Shown here: in pieces, positions 26,141-35,465 of the stretch | Numbering within the stretch: the first letter of the stretch is position 1 | Layout of the letters: the number at the start of each line of letters is the position of its first letter | DNA from: Devosia sp. 67-54 | GTDB taxonomy: Bacteria; Pseudomonadota; Alphaproteobacteria; Rhizobiales; Devosiaceae | Length of the DNA: 64,000 bases | Assembly: GCF_001899075.1 (NCBI RefSeq) | Contig: NZ_MKVA01000011.1 | Span: forward strand, 372,001-436,000 | Direction of reading: 5' to 3' | Made by a program: the position numbers and the translations under genes | Notes under the pieces: model-generated | What the model saw: the letters and a program-made list of their open reading frames with translations, nothing else | Databases searched by the model: none | Told to the model about the DNA's origin: nothing

Positions 26141-26240
26141 GCGCGGGCGGGCAGGGACCAAAGGCCGCGGCCGGGCGGCGGCTCGGCCGCGTTGTCAAAT
26201 CCGCGCCGCGCCTCTATCCCGGCTGCATCGTCCGGCCGGA

Positions 26241-26918
26241 ATGACCGCCATGCTGCGCCTCCCGACTGCCCTTGCCCTTGCCCTCGCGCTGCTGCTGGCG
26301 GCGCCGCTTGCCGCCTTCGGAGAGACCATGAGCGACACCCTGCACGCCGCCGCCGCCGCCAACGACGTAGCCCGCATCGAAACGCTGCTCGCCGCCGGCG
26401 CGCCGGTCGATGCGCGCGACGCCGGCGGCGCCACCGCGCTGCTGGTCGCCACCCACGCCAACCGCCTCGAGGCGGCCCGCGCGCTGATCGCCGCTGGCGC
26501 CGACGTCAACGCCAAGGACGACATCAGCGACAGCCCCTACCTCTATGCCGGGGCGCGCGGCCATCTCGAGATCCTGCGGCTGACGCTGGCGCATGGCGCC
26601 GACCTCGGCAGCACCAACCGCTTCGGCGGCACCGCGCTGATCCCGGCCGCCGAGCGCGGCCATGTCGAGACGGTGCGCACCCTGATCGCGGCGGGCGTCG
26701 ATGTCGACCACGTCAACAGGCTCGGCTGGACGGCGCTGCTCGAGGCCATCATCCTCGGCGATGGCGGCGAGCGGCACCAGCAGATCGTGGCGCTGCTGCT
26801 CGCGGCCGGCGCCGACGCCAGCCTCGCCGACGGCGAGGGGACGACGCCGCTGCAGCACGCCCGTTCGCGCGGCTATGCCGCCATCGAAGCCAGCCTCGTC
26901 GCCGCCGGCGCCCGCTGA
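26241..26918 (+). CDS. exported ankyrin-repeat protein
   Basis: The 225-residue protein has a signal peptide (MLRLPTALALALALLLAAPLAAFGE) and five to six ankyrin units of about 33 residues through its whole length: for example DARDAGGATALLVATHANRL, then ALIAAGADVNAKDD, and GGTALIPAAERGHVETVRTL. It should act as a periplasmic protein-protein interaction module. It is unrelated in detail to the cytoplasmic pair near 3 kb. It ends two bases before the convergent YeiH-type gene. Confidence 0.82.
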   Translation: MTAMLRLPTALALALALLLAAPLAAFGETMSDTLHAAAAANDVARIETLLAAGAPVDARDAGGATALLVATHANRLEAARALIAAGADVNAKDDISDSPYLYAGARGHLEILRLTLAHGADLGSTNRFGGTALIPAAERGHVETVRTLIAAGVDVDHVNRLGWTALLEAIILGDGGERHQQIVALLLAAGADASLADGEGTTPLQHARSRGYAAIEASLVAAGAR

Positions 26919-26919
26919 G

Positions 26920-27924
26920 CTATCCCAGGAGCCGCGCCGCCAGCGTGCCGAGCGCCACCAGCATGACGACGGAGATGGCGCCGGCCAGCAGCACCCGGCC
27001 GCCCGAGGCCAGCATCGCGCGGAGGTCGACCGACAGGCCGAGCGCTGCCATCGACACCAGCGTGAGCAGCGTCGACAGCGTGCGCAGCGGCGCTTCGGCC
27101 ACGTCGGGCACCAGTCCGACGCTGCGCGCCGCCATGGTGGCGAGAAAGCCCACCACGAACCACGGCACCAGGTGCGACCATGGCACCCGTGCCGCGCCGC
27201 CGGCGCCGCGCCTCAGCCCGATCAGCAGGATCACCGGGCCGAGCATCAGCACCCGGATCAGCTTCACCAGCGTGCCCACCTGCGCGCTCACCAGGCTGAC
27301 CGGCAGGGTGGCCGCCAGCACCTGCGGCACGGCATAGACGCTGAGCCCGGCGACCACGCCATACTGCCACTCGCTGAGGCCGAACAGCCGCATCGTGCCG
27401 GGCAGCACCAGCACCGCCACCACCCCCAGTGCCGCGGTGAAGGCGATGGCCGCGGCGACCTCGTCGGCCTCGGCCTCGATCACCGGCGCGGTGGCCATGA
27501 TGGCGGAATTGCCACAGATCGAATTGCCGCACGACACCAGCGTCGCCAGCCGGTCGTCGAGCCCCAGCAGCCGCCCGACGCCGTAGCTGAGCCCGAGCGA
27601 GACGATGACCACCGCCACCACCGCGCCGATCGTCGCCACCCCCGAGGCGGCGAGGCTCGCCGCGCTGATCGAGGCGCCGAGCAGCACGATGGCGATTTCG
27701 AGCACCGTCTTGGCGGCGAAATGCACGCCCGCCGCAAAGCGTTTGGGCAGGCCCCACAGCGTATGCAGCAGCGTGCCCAGCACGATGGCCAGCACCAGCC
27801 CGTCCACCCAGGCCGTGCCGAACAGCCGGGTTTCCGCCATCTCCAGCGCCTGCGCCCCGCCGGCGATTCCAATCGACAGCGCCAATCCAGGAAAAATGTC
27901 TGCGATTGCGCCACGATTGAGCAT
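26920..27924 (-). CDS. YeiH/UPF0324-family membrane protein (putative sulfate exporter family)
   Basis: The 334-residue protein has about ten membrane segments and the family segments TVLEIAIVLLGASISAASLA, CGNSICGNSAIMATAPVIEA and LSVYAVPQVLAA. This family is annotated as putative sulfate exporters, but transport has been shown for few members. The start at ATG 27924 gives a normal length. It is convergent with the ankyrin gene. An IR or terminator is not obvious between the two stops, which are only two bases apart. Confidence 0.85.
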   Translation of the reverse strand: MLNRGAIADIFPGLALSIGIAGGAQALEMAETRLFGTAWVDGLVLAIVLGTLLHTLWGLPKRFAAGVHFAAKTVLEIAIVLLGASISAASLAASGVATIGAVVAVVIVSLGLSYGVGRLLGLDDRLATLVSCGNSICGNSAIMATAPVIEAEADEVAAAIAFTAALGVVAVLVLPGTMRLFGLSEWQYGVVAGLSVYAVPQVLAATLPVSLVSAQVGTLVKLIRVLMLGPVILLIGLRRGAGGAARVPWSHLVPWFVVGFLATMAARSVGLVPDVAEAPLRTLSTLLTLVSMAALGLSVDLRAMLASGGRVLLAGAISVVMLVALGTLAARLLG

Positions 27925-28006
27925 GCTGTCCTCTGAGTCTTGGAGGTGACAGCATATCTTTGCGTCAGGCCGTTTCCAGCACCCAATCTGCCGCGGGTCG
28001 CCGGCG

Positions 28007-28390
28007 CTACATCTCGCCTTCGACGAAACCGAGGATGTTGCCCTCGCTGTCCTTGCACCAGGCGTTCCTGAGGCCGCCGAAATCGGCCACCCCGTCGACG
28101 GTCTTGAGGCCGGGCAGATCGTAGTCGAGAAACACCGCGCCGCGGCCGCGCAGCTCCCGCATGTCGGCGGCGAGGTCGGCGCTGTCGAAGCTGAGCAGCG
28201 TGTGCCCGGCGGTGCCGGCGAACTGCGTGGGATAGAGGAACACCCTTGTGCCGCCCAGATCGTACACGGCGCCCATCTCGCCGAACTCCTCGGCGGGCGT
28301 GAGGCCGAGCGTGTCGGCATACCAGCGCTTGGCGCGGGCAATGTCGCTGGCGGGCAGCATGGCGGTGGCCTGGCTGGCGGCGAAATTCAT
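28007..28390 (-). CDS. VOC-superfamily (glyoxalase-like) protein
   Basis: The 127-residue protein shows the vicinal-oxygen-chelate pattern: ATAMLPASDIARAKRWYADTLGL at the start, VFLYPTQFAGTAGHTLLSF in the middle, and WCKDSEGNILGFVEGEM at the end. GAGGAGG lies just upstream of ATG 28390. Members are metal-dependent lyases, dioxygenases or antibiotic-binding proteins, and sequence alone does not choose between them. Confidence 0.85.
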   Translation of the reverse strand: MNFAASQATAMLPASDIARAKRWYADTLGLTPAEEFGEMGAVYDLGGTRVFLYPTQFAGTAGHTLLSFDSADLAADMRELRGRGAVFLDYDLPGLKTVDGVADFGGLRNAWCKDSEGNILGFVEGEM

Positions 28391-28565
28391 GGCATCCTCC
28401 TCGGCTCGGGGCACGAGCTTAACGCCGATCCGCCGCGCCGGCTCCCCCCGGGGCTCCACCATTCGGTCGATTGCCAAGCCGGCAGCGGCTGGGCAACATT
28501 GCCGACCGGCGGATGAACGGCCCGTTCATCCGTGCTTCAGCGCGCCCGCGAGACGGTGGGCGCCG

Positions 28566-29030
28566 ATGCCATGGGAGGTCGGCGGGGTGCTCGGATCGTT
28601 GCGCGCTGTGCTGCTGGCGCTGCTGGCGGGGCTCGTCCTCGTCGCGCCGGTCCACGCCCGCGAGCAGCATTTCACCGCCGAACCCAGCGGCCAGATCAGC
28701 TTCGTCATGCCCTCGGGCAATGTCGGCTGCCTCTACACGCCGCGTGGCGGCACCGACACCTATGCCCCCGCCGATGGCGGCCCCGAGCTCAGCTGCGACC
28801 GGATCGCGCCCAGCTACGTCAACATGACGCTCGGCCCCCGCGGCCCGGCGGTGCTGACGCAAAACCCCGGCGAACAGTCCTGCTGCGGCGCCGACAACGT
28901 CTTCGCCTATGGCAACACCGCCCGGTTCGACGGGTTCGTGTGCACCTCCTCCACCGCAGGGCTCACCTGCGAGACCACCGACAAGCGGCACGGCTTCTGT
29001 GTCGCGAAATCGCGCCTGCTGCACTATTGA
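28566..29030 (+). CDS. exported cysteine-rich protein, DUF6636-like
   Basis: The 154-residue product has a signal peptide (LRAVLLALLAGLVLVAPVHA). A mature domain contains PSGNVGCLY, ELSCDR, EQSCCGADNVFAYG, FVCTSSTAGLTCET and GFCVAKSR. The spacing of paired cysteines and the PSGN..C / yG / C-SS-GLTC pattern match DUF6636. It is probably disulfide-stabilised in the periplasm. ATG 28566 or GTG 28587 could start it; the latter has GGGAGG nearby. It is followed 19 bases on by the VWA protein gene. Confidence 0.75.
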   Translation: MPWEVGGVLGSLRAVLLALLAGLVLVAPVHAREQHFTAEPSGQISFVMPSGNVGCLYTPRGGTDTYAPADGGPELSCDRIAPSYVNMTLGPRGPAVLTQNPGEQSCCGADNVFAYGNTARFDGFVCTSSTAGLTCETTDKRHGFCVAKSRLLHY

Positions 29031-29049
29031 CCCCACGAGGCTAGACCCG

Positions 29050-30702
29050 ATGCGTCCTCTGCTCCGCCTGTCCGCCGGCCTGCTGGCTGCCCTGCTCCTG
29101 TCGCTGCCGGCGCTCGCCGCCGACCGCGCCATCATCATCCTCGACGCCTCGGGCTCGATGTGGGCGCAGATCAACGGCAAGTCGCGCATCGAGATCGCCC
29201 GCGATACGCTCAAGCAGGTGCTGAGCGGCGTGCCCGACAGCCTCGAGCTCGGCTTCATGGCCTATGGCCATCGCAGCAAGGGCGACTGCAACGACATCGA
29301 GACGCTGGTCGAGCCGGCGATCGGCACCGCCGGCGCCATCGCCGCGTCCGCCATGGCGCTCAACCCCAAGGGCAAGACGCCGCTCTCGGCCGCTGTGAAG
29401 CTCGCCGCCGAAGAGCTCAGATACACCGAGGACAAGGCGACGGTGATCCTCATCACCGACGGCATCGAGACCTGCGACGCCGACCCCTGCGCGCTCGCCA
29501 GCGCACTCGCCAAGGACGGCGTCGACTTCAAGGTCGACGTGGTCGGCCTCGCCCTCAGCAAGGAAGAGGGCGAGCAGGTGCGCTGCCTCGCCGACAACAC
29601 CAACGGCAAATATCTGTCCGCCGACGACGCCGACGGCCTCAAGGACGCGCTGACCGACATGGTCAGCGACGTGGTCGAGACCGCCCCGCCGCCGCCCTCG
29701 TCCGAGGAGCCGGCCAACCCGTCGGTCAACTTCAAGCCCACCGCCGTGCTGAGCGAGGCGGGCGACCGCGTGCCCAACGACGCCAACGTCATCTGGGAGT
29801 TCCACAAGAAGGCCGCCGACGGCTCGGCCGGCGACTGGGTGCGCACCGAATACGGCGCTACCTATTCGGGCAGCATCCAGCCGGGCGACTACATCCTCGA
29901 CGTCAAGCTCGACTACGCCCATGTCGCGGTGCCGCTGACGATTGCCGCCGATGCCGTGGCCGATCCGGAAATCGACCTCGAGGCCGGCTACATCGACCTC
30001 AGCCCGCGCATCGCCGAGGGCGCCGACATCGACGGCAACGCCGCCGTTGCGCTCGAGTTCGCCGATGGCAACAGCACCACCTTCTACGGCGAGGCCAAGG
30101 GCTTCGTGCCCGCCGGCGACGTCAAGGTGAAGGTCACCATGGGCGCCGCCACGCTCACAGACACGATCGCCGTCAAGGCCGGCGAGAACGTCACCAGGGA
30201 TCTGGTGCTCGGCGCCGGCCATGCCGACATCACCGCCGTCTTCGCCGAGGGCCAGCCGGTCAACGACAGCGTGCTGTTCGTCGAGATCTTCGAGGCCAAA
30301 AAGGACATCCAGGGCAGGCGCAACAGCGTCGCCAACGGCTACGGGCCGACCATCTCCACCGACCTGCCGCCCGGCGACTACGTGGTGCAGGCCACCTACG
30401 ACGCCGTCAAGGTCGAGCAGCCGCTCACCATCAAGGCGGGCGAGGCGAGCGATCTGGTGATCGACCTCAACGCCGGCGCCCTCGCCGTCTCGGCCCCCAA
30501 TGCCGACTACGTCGAAGTGTTCTCTGCCAAAAAGGACATCCAGGGCCACCGCCTCTCCTTCGGCGGCAGCTACGACATGTCGGCCACCCGCACCCTGCCC
30601 GCCGGCGACTACCACGTGGTGGTCACCATGAAGGACACCTCCACCAGGGAAGCCGACACCACCATCAAGGTCGGCGAACGCACCGAGCTGACGGTCAAGT
30701 AG
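29050..30702 (+). CDS. exported von Willebrand factor A domain protein
   Basis: The 550-residue protein has a signal peptide ending LPALAAD and a VWA domain from residue about 24. The MIDAS motif is intact: DASGSMW, the threonine in GKTPLSAA, and ITDGIETCD. Three or more beta-sandwich repeats follow (about 230-545), each with a PPGDY or PAGDY turn (QPGDYILDVKLDY, PPGDYVVQATYD, PAGDYHVVVTMKD). VFVEIFEAKKDIQGRR and VEVFSAKKDIQGHR show that the last units are duplicates. It is likely a periplasmic metal-dependent adhesion or scaffold protein. Confidence 0.85.
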   Translation: MRPLLRLSAGLLAALLLSLPALAADRAIIILDASGSMWAQINGKSRIEIARDTLKQVLSGVPDSLELGFMAYGHRSKGDCNDIETLVEPAIGTAGAIAASAMALNPKGKTPLSAAVKLAAEELRYTEDKATVILITDGIETCDADPCALASALAKDGVDFKVDVVGLALSKEEGEQVRCLADNTNGKYLSADDADGLKDALTDMVSDVVETAPPPPSSEEPANPSVNFKPTAVLSEAGDRVPNDANVIWEFHKKAADGSAGDWVRTEYGATYSGSIQPGDYILDVKLDYAHVAVPLTIAADAVADPEIDLEAGYIDLSPRIAEGADIDGNAAVALEFADGNSTTFYGEAKGFVPAGDVKVKVTMGAATLTDTIAVKAGENVTRDLVLGAGHADITAVFAEGQPVNDSVLFVEIFEAKKDIQGRRNSVANGYGPTISTDLPPGDYVVQATYDAVKVEQPLTIKAGEASDLVIDLNAGALAVSAPNADYVEVFSAKKDIQGHRLSFGGSYDMSATRTLPAGDYHVVVTMKDTSTREADTTIKVGERTELTVK

Positions 30703-30724
30703 AACGACACTCTCAGTCGGGACT

Positions 30725-30772
30725 CCTCTCCCGTTTACGGGGGAGGGGGACCGGCGAAGCCGGTGAGGGGTG
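30725..30772. repeat. GC-rich palindromic intergenic repeat, divergent copy
   Basis: CCTCTCCCGTTTACGGGGGA forms a hairpin, followed by a second one (CCGGCGAAGCCGG). It lies between the VWA gene and the convergent WYL regulator gene and may serve as a terminator. It is related in style to the larger palindromes at 35.5-56.2 kb. Confidence 0.5.
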
Positions 30773-30827
30773 CGATTCCGAACCTTGCGCGCTGTCGCCG
30801 CATCGCCCGCAGGCGCCGACTAGACTC

Positions 30828-31820
30828 TCATTCCACGAGCCCATAGCTGCGTGCCAGCCGCGTTGCGATCTCGACCATCCGCGTCCGCAGCGTCTCCGGC
30901 GCCAGCACTTCCACCTCGGCGCCGACGCGGGTCATTTCGCGGCTGGCCCAGCGCTCTTCTTCCACCGGCACGTCGAGCGCGGCCCAGCCGTCGGCGTCGA
31001 AGGCCAGCGCCTGCGCCTCGATCGCGTCCTTGACGCGCTGGCTGATGTCCTTGAGGCGGGAGACGCCGATGCGCGTCGCCCGCACCCGCGCCACCCCCAC
31101 ATACACTTCGCGCTCGAACGCGGCGGTGCTCTCCTGCCAGTGCCGCGGCAGGTCGAACTCCGCCGGCCGCTCGAACTGCTCGTCGGTGAGGGTGAGCGCC
31201 TGGATCTGGCTCAGCCGGTAGGTGCGCATGCCGCTCTCGCGCCGGCCGACCAGGTACCAGACGCCGCCCTTGAGCACGAGGCCGAGCGGCTCGACCAGCC
31301 GCTCGCTCACCTGCGTCCAGCTGTCATAGGTGATCAGGATGCGCCGCTCGGTCCACACCGCCTCGGCCACGGCCTTGAGGAATTCGGGGCGCGGCCCGGT
31401 CGAGAACCAGCCCTTGGGGTCGAGATGGAAGCGCGACGACATGCGCGTCGCCTCGCTCTGCCAGTCGGCCGGCAGCGCCGCCAGGAGTTTCAGCTCCGCC
31501 GCCGCCACCTCGTCGCCGAGCCCCAGCTCGCTCGCCGGCCCCGGCAGGCCGGAGAGGAACAGCGCCCGCGCCTCCGGCGCCGTCAGTCCGGTCAGCCGCG
31601 TGCGCCAGCCGTCGAGCAGCGCGAAGCCGCCATTGCGCCCGATATCGGCATAGACCGGCACGCCGGCGGCGCTCAGCTGGTCGATGTCGCGATAAATGGT
31701 GCGCACCGACACTTCGAGCTCGTCGGCCAGCGCCTCGGCGCTCATCCGGCCCCGCGCCTGCAGCAGCATCATGATCGACAGCAGCCGGCTCGCGCGCATC
31801 TTTTCGGAGGTCCTCGCCAA
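30828..31820 (-). CDS. YafY/WYL-domain transcriptional regulator
   Basis: The 330-residue protein has an N-terminal HTH (residues about 8-62: ASRLLSIMMLLQARGRMSAE, LEVSVRTIYRDIDQLSAAGV) and a WYL domain (about 145-215: ILITYDSWTQVSERLVEPLG, then WYLVGRRESGMRTYRLSQI). WYL domains sense ligands. It is divergent from the NIPSNAP gene with 74 bases between starts, so regulation of that neighbour is plausible. Confidence 0.9.
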   Translation of the reverse strand: MARTSEKMRASRLLSIMMLLQARGRMSAEALADELEVSVRTIYRDIDQLSAAGVPVYADIGRNGGFALLDGWRTRLTGLTAPEARALFLSGLPGPASELGLGDEVAAAELKLLAALPADWQSEATRMSSRFHLDPKGWFSTGPRPEFLKAVAEAVWTERRILITYDSWTQVSERLVEPLGLVLKGGVWYLVGRRESGMRTYRLSQIQALTLTDEQFERPAEFDLPRHWQESTAAFEREVYVGVARVRATRIGVSRLKDISQRVKDAIEAQALAFDADGWAALDVPVEEERWASREMTRVGAEVEVLAPETLRTRMVEIATRLARSYGLVE

Positions 31821-31894
31821 AGGCTGACATTCGGTGTCAGGGATCGAGTCGTATCGTCTTTTTCCAACGCGGGAAAGAGCGAGGAGAGCGTCCC

Positions 31895-32551
31895 ATGACC
31901 TACCAATGGCTGAACCAGAGCGCGGCCTGCCCGGTGGTGGAGTTCCACGACATCCGGACCGAAAAGTTCCGGTCCGACAAGTATTTGTCGCTGCTCGAAA
32001 CGCGGCTGACGGCGCCTTTGGTGGCCGCCGGCGGGGTGGCGCTCGGCCACTTCCGGGTGGAGGACCATCCCGACCGCCTGCTGCTCCTGCGCGGCTTCGC
32101 CTCGATGCCGGCCCGCCGCCGGGCGCTGACCGCCTTCCACGCCGGCGCCGACTGGGCCGCGCACCGGCGCGAATCGGCCGACCTGCTGCACAATGAGCAG
32201 GTGCTGCTGACCCGCACCATCGTGCCCGCCGACGGCATCCGCCCCAGCCGTCCCGGCGAGCGTTGGGCGGTGATGATCTCGGAGGTCCGCTTCCCCGAGC
32301 AGATCGGCAATTATCAGCTCTGGCTCCGGCTGCTGCTGCGCAAGGCCGGGCTCGATCCGGTGGCGGCGTTCGCCACGCTCGAGGCGGTCAACGACGTGCC
32401 GGCGGTGCCGGTGGTCAAGAATCGCTCGCAGCACATCGTGCTGCTGCGCCGCTCCGGCGGCGTGCCGGAGCTGCCGCCCGAGCTGCGCGGCATGCTGCGC
32501 TATCCGCCGGAAATCCTGGGGCTCGAGCCGGCCCTGTCGCTGGTCTGGTGA
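31895..32551 (+). CDS. NIPSNAP-family protein
   Basis: The 218-residue protein has a NIPSNAP/dimeric-barrel-like N-terminal domain: CPVVEFHDIRTEKFRSDKYL, RLTAPLVAAGGVALGHFRVE, HPDRLLLLRGFASMPARRRA. A second, more divergent half (about 120-215, WAVMISEVRFPEQIGNYQLW) may repeat the fold. Function of bacterial members is unknown. Divergent transcription from a WYL regulator suggests ligand-induced expression. Confidence 0.7.
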   Translation: MTYQWLNQSAACPVVEFHDIRTEKFRSDKYLSLLETRLTAPLVAAGGVALGHFRVEDHPDRLLLLRGFASMPARRRALTAFHAGADWAAHRRESADLLHNEQVLLTRTIVPADGIRPSRPGERWAVMISEVRFPEQIGNYQLWLRLLLRKAGLDPVAAFATLEAVNDVPAVPVVKNRSQHIVLLRRSGGVPELPPELRGMLRYPPEILGLEPALSLVW

Positions 32552-32608
32552 CAAACGGGACGGGCTTGATCATTATGCCCGTCCCATGAACGGCGGCGGG
32601 GAAACTGG

Positions 32609-33427
32609 GTGAGCGACGAAGCCAATCTCGACGCCTATCTCAAGCGAATCAATTATGCGGGGTCGATCGCGCCCACGCTCGAGACGCTCGAGACGGTGCA
32701 CCGGCTGCATCCGGCGGTGATCCCGTTCGAGAACCTCAACCCGCTGATGGAGCTGCCGGTGCGGCTGCAGCTCAGCGACCTCGAACAGAAGCTGCTGATC
32801 GAGCGCCGCGGCGGCTACTGCCTCGAGCACAATCTGCTGCTCAAGGCCGTGCTCGAGGCGATGGACTTCAAGGTGACGGCGCTCGGCGCCGGCGTGCTGT
32901 GGGGCCAGCCGCCCGGCCACGAGCCCAGGGACCTGACCCATATGCTCCTGCTGGTCGATGTCGGCGGCGCCCCCTACATCGCCGATGTCGGTTTCGGCGG
33001 GCAGACGCCGACCCTGCCGCTGCGCCTGCGCGCCGATGTCGAGCAGGGGCCGGCCGGCGAGCGCTACCGGCTGAGCGGCGGCCACCCGAAATGGCGGCTC
33101 GACAGCGAGATCGCCGGCGAATGGATGCCGCTCTACGAATTCACCCTCGCCGAGCGCAGCCTCGACGACTACATCGCCATGAACGACGTCACCATGGGCC
33201 TGTTCCGCGACGACCTCGTCGCCTCGCGTATCGAGGGCGGCCGGCGCTACGCGCTGCGCAACACCCGCCTCAACATCCACGAGAACGGCGCCACCGAAAC
33301 CCGCACCCTCGGCAGCCTGCTCGAGCTGCGCGACGCGCTGACCAATGTGTTCGGCATCCAATTGCCCGAGACCGACCGGCTCGACCCGGCGCTCGAAAAG
33401 GCCCTCCGCCCCGAGGCCGCCGCCTGA
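32609..33427 (+). CDS. arylamine N-acetyltransferase
   Basis: The 272-residue enzyme transfers acetyl from acetyl-CoA to arylamines or hydrazines. The catalytic triad is visible: Cys71 in RRGGYCLEHN, His111 in LTHMLLLVDV and Asp126 in ADVGFGG. Length is typical of bacterial NATs. It starts with GTG. Its stop codon overlaps the ATG of the next gene (TGATG), so four genes to 35,440 are tightly packed and probably co-transcribed. Confidence 0.92.
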   Translation: MSDEANLDAYLKRINYAGSIAPTLETLETVHRLHPAVIPFENLNPLMELPVRLQLSDLEQKLLIERRGGYCLEHNLLLKAVLEAMDFKVTALGAGVLWGQPPGHEPRDLTHMLLLVDVGGAPYIADVGFGGQTPTLPLRLRADVEQGPAGERYRLSGGHPKWRLDSEIAGEWMPLYEFTLAERSLDDYIAMNDVTMGLFRDDLVASRIEGGRRYALRNTRLNIHENGATETRTLGSLLELRDALTNVFGIQLPETDRLDPALEKALRPEAAA

Positions 33428-34029
33428 TGTCCCCCGTTGTCGTCAATCCCGAGGCGGTCCGCGAATTCAAGGACCAGGCGGCGCTCGAGGCATGGTTCGC
33501 GCGGCACCACGCCAAGGCGCCCGAGCTCTGGCTCAAGCTGCACAAGAAGGCCTCGGGCCGGCCCTCGGTCAGCTACGCCGAAGCGCTAGACGTGGCGCTG
33601 TGCTGGGGCTGGATCGACGCCATCAAGAAATCCTTCGACGCCGACAGCTTCCTGCAGCGCTTCACGCCGCGCGGGCCCAGGAGCATCTGGTCGACGCGCA
33701 ACCAGGAGCACGTGGCGCGGCTGCTCGAGGCCGGGCGCATGCAGCCCTCCGGCCAGGCCGAGATCGACCGCGCCAGGGCCGATGGCCGCTGGGAGCGCGC
33801 CTATGGCGGCTCGAAGACCATGGAGTTTCCGCCCGACCTGCTCGCCGCCATCGCGGCCGAGCCGGCGGCGCTGGCGCTGTTCGAAAAGCTGACGGCGCAG
33901 AACCGCTTCGCGCTCGCCTTCCGCGTCCACAATCTGAAGACCGAGGCCGGCCGCAAAAACAAGATCGCGGCGTTCGTCGCCATGCTGAAGCGCGGCGAAA
34001 CCATCTACCCCAACGGCAAAGCCAAGTGA
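33427..34029 (+). CDS. YdeI-family protein
   Basis: The 200-residue protein matches the YdeI/OmpD-associated group: LEAWFARHHAKAPELWLKLH, the conserved SYAEALDVALCWGWIDAIKK, RFTPRGPRSIWSTRN, and a C-terminal helical segment ending LKRGETIYPNGKAK. Molecular role is poorly known. It overlaps the NAT gene at TGATG and the DUF1697 gene at GTGA. Confidence 0.85.
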   Translation: MSPVVVNPEAVREFKDQAALEAWFARHHAKAPELWLKLHKKASGRPSVSYAEALDVALCWGWIDAIKKSFDADSFLQRFTPRGPRSIWSTRNQEHVARLLEAGRMQPSGQAEIDRARADGRWERAYGGSKTMEFPPDLLAAIAAEPAALALFEKLTAQNRFALAFRVHNLKTEAGRKNKIAAFVAMLKRGETIYPNGKAK

Positions 34030-34550
34030 CCCGCTACATAGCCTTCCTGCGCGGGGTGAATCTCGGCAAGCGCACGGTCAAGAGCGCCGAGCTCAAGGCG
34101 GCGTTCGAGGCCATGGGCTTTGCCAATGTGAAGACGCTGCTGGCGAGCGGCAACGTGCTGTTCGACGCGGGCAGCGCCCGCGGCCTCAAGCAGAAGATCG
34201 AGGCCGGGCTCGAGGCCCGCTTCGGCTTTCCGGTCGGCACCGTGCTGCGCCCTCTCGACGAGCTCACCGCGATGGTCGCCGCCGATCCGTTCAAGCGGCA
34301 GGAGGGCGAGGACGCCAAGCTGCACGTCCTGCTGTTCGACGCCCCGATCCCGTCGACGCTGGCGCCCACGGGCCTGCCCGGCGATTTCGACGTCGCCGCC
34401 GTCACCGCGCGCGAAATCTTCTGCATCTTCTACCGCAAGCCCGACGGCACCTATACCGGCAACTCCAATTTCGACCTGGAAAAGCGCCTGCCCAAGGGCA
34501 CGCTGGTGACGATGCGCAACTGGAACACAATTCTGAAAGCTCTGGCATGA
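34026..34550 (+). CDS. DUF1697 protein
   Basis: The 174-residue product begins at GTG 34026 inside the end of the YdeI gene. It carries the DUF1697 signature RYIAFLRGVNLGKRTVKSAE, then FEAMGFANVKTLLASGNVLF and TYTGNSNFDLEKRL. No biochemical function is established for this family. The start codon overlaps the upstream stop, and its own stop overlaps the ribokinase ATG. Confidence 0.88.
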   Translation: MTRYIAFLRGVNLGKRTVKSAELKAAFEAMGFANVKTLLASGNVLFDAGSARGLKQKIEAGLEARFGFPVGTVLRPLDELTAMVAADPFKRQEGEDAKLHVLLFDAPIPSTLAPTGLPGDFDVAAVTAREIFCIFYRKPDGTYTGNSNFDLEKRLPKGTLVTMRNWNTILKALA

Positions 34551-35440
34551 TTACCGTACTCGGCTCCGTCAACCTCGACCTCATCGCGACGGTGAGCCGC
34601 ATCCCGCATCCCGGCGAGACCGTGCCGGGCACGAGCTTTGCCACCGCCCCGGGCGGCAAGGGCGCCAACCAGGCGCTGGCCGCCGCCCGCGCCGGCGGCA
34701 AGGTCAAGCTGGTGAGCGCCGCCGGCAAGGACCGCATGGGCGACGAGGCGCTGGCGCTGCTCAGGCAGGGCGGCGTCGATCTGGGCGCCGTGCGCCGGCT
34801 CGATCTGCAGCAGGGCGTCGCCATGATCATGGTCGATGCCGCCGGCGAGAACATCATCGGCATCGTGCCCGGCACCAACGGCACGCTGACCCCCGAGGAC
34901 GCCGACACCGCCGTCGCCGCGCTCACCGACCGCGACGTGCTGGTGGTGCAGCAGGAGATCCCGCAGGCCGCCACCATGCGGGCGCTGGGCGTCGCGCGCC
35001 TGCACGGCGCCACCACCATCCTCAACACCGCGCCGTTCCTCGACACCACCGCCGCGGTGGCCGGCACCGCCTCGATCGTGGTGGCCAACGAGACCGAATT
35101 CGCGCTGCTCTCGGGCGGCGAAATGGGCGATCTGCGCACCGCCATGAGCCTGTGGGCCCGCAGCCGCCGCCAGACCATCATCGTCACCTTGGGCCCCGAC
35201 GGCGCCGTGGCCGCGACCCCCGACGACATCATCGCCGTGCCGGCGCTCCCCGTCGAGCCGGTCGACACCGTCGGCGCCGGCGACACCTTCGTCGGCTACC
35301 TCGCCGCCGGCCTCGATGCCGGCCTCGACCTCGCCGCCGCGATGCGCCGCGCCGCCATTGCCGCCAGCCTCGCCTGCCTCAAGCCCGGCGCCCAGCCCGC
35401 CATCCCCCTGCTCGCCGAAGTCGAGGCGGCGTCGGCCTGA
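34547..35440 (+). CDS. rbsK: ribokinase-like PfkB sugar kinase
   Basis: The 297-residue enzyme has both PfkB signatures: GGKGANQALAAARAGG (about 36-51) and VDTVGAGDTFVGYLAAGLDA (about 244-263) with the catalytic Asp in GAGDTF. N-terminal LGSVNLDLIATVSRIPHPGE is typical of ribokinase. It should phosphorylate ribose or a related nucleoside-derived sugar with ATP. No ribose importer lies beside it; it is the last of four overlapping genes. Hairpin 35466-35499 follows the stop. Confidence 0.88.
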   Translation: MITVLGSVNLDLIATVSRIPHPGETVPGTSFATAPGGKGANQALAAARAGGKVKLVSAAGKDRMGDEALALLRQGGVDLGAVRRLDLQQGVAMIMVDAAGENIIGIVPGTNGTLTPEDADTAVAALTDRDVLVVQQEIPQAATMRALGVARLHGATTILNTAPFLDTTAAVAGTASIVVANETEFALLSGGEMGDLRTAMSLWARSRRQTIIVTLGPDGAVAATPDDIIAVPALPVEPVDTVGAGDTFVGYLAAGLDAGLDLAAAMRRAAIAASLACLKPGAQPAIPLLAEVEAASA

Positions 35441-35465
35441 CCACCACCGCAAATAAAGCTTCGGT

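Noticed and set aside
24476-26161. 561-codon leftward open frame antisense to the MFS gene
   Set aside because: Composition is extreme (Arg, Gly, Ala) with no domain; the plus-strand frame encodes clear membrane helices.
29041-30615. Long open frames antisense to the VWA gene
   Set aside because: They are shadows of strong GC bias at the third codon position; the plus-strand gene has a signal peptide and intact domains.
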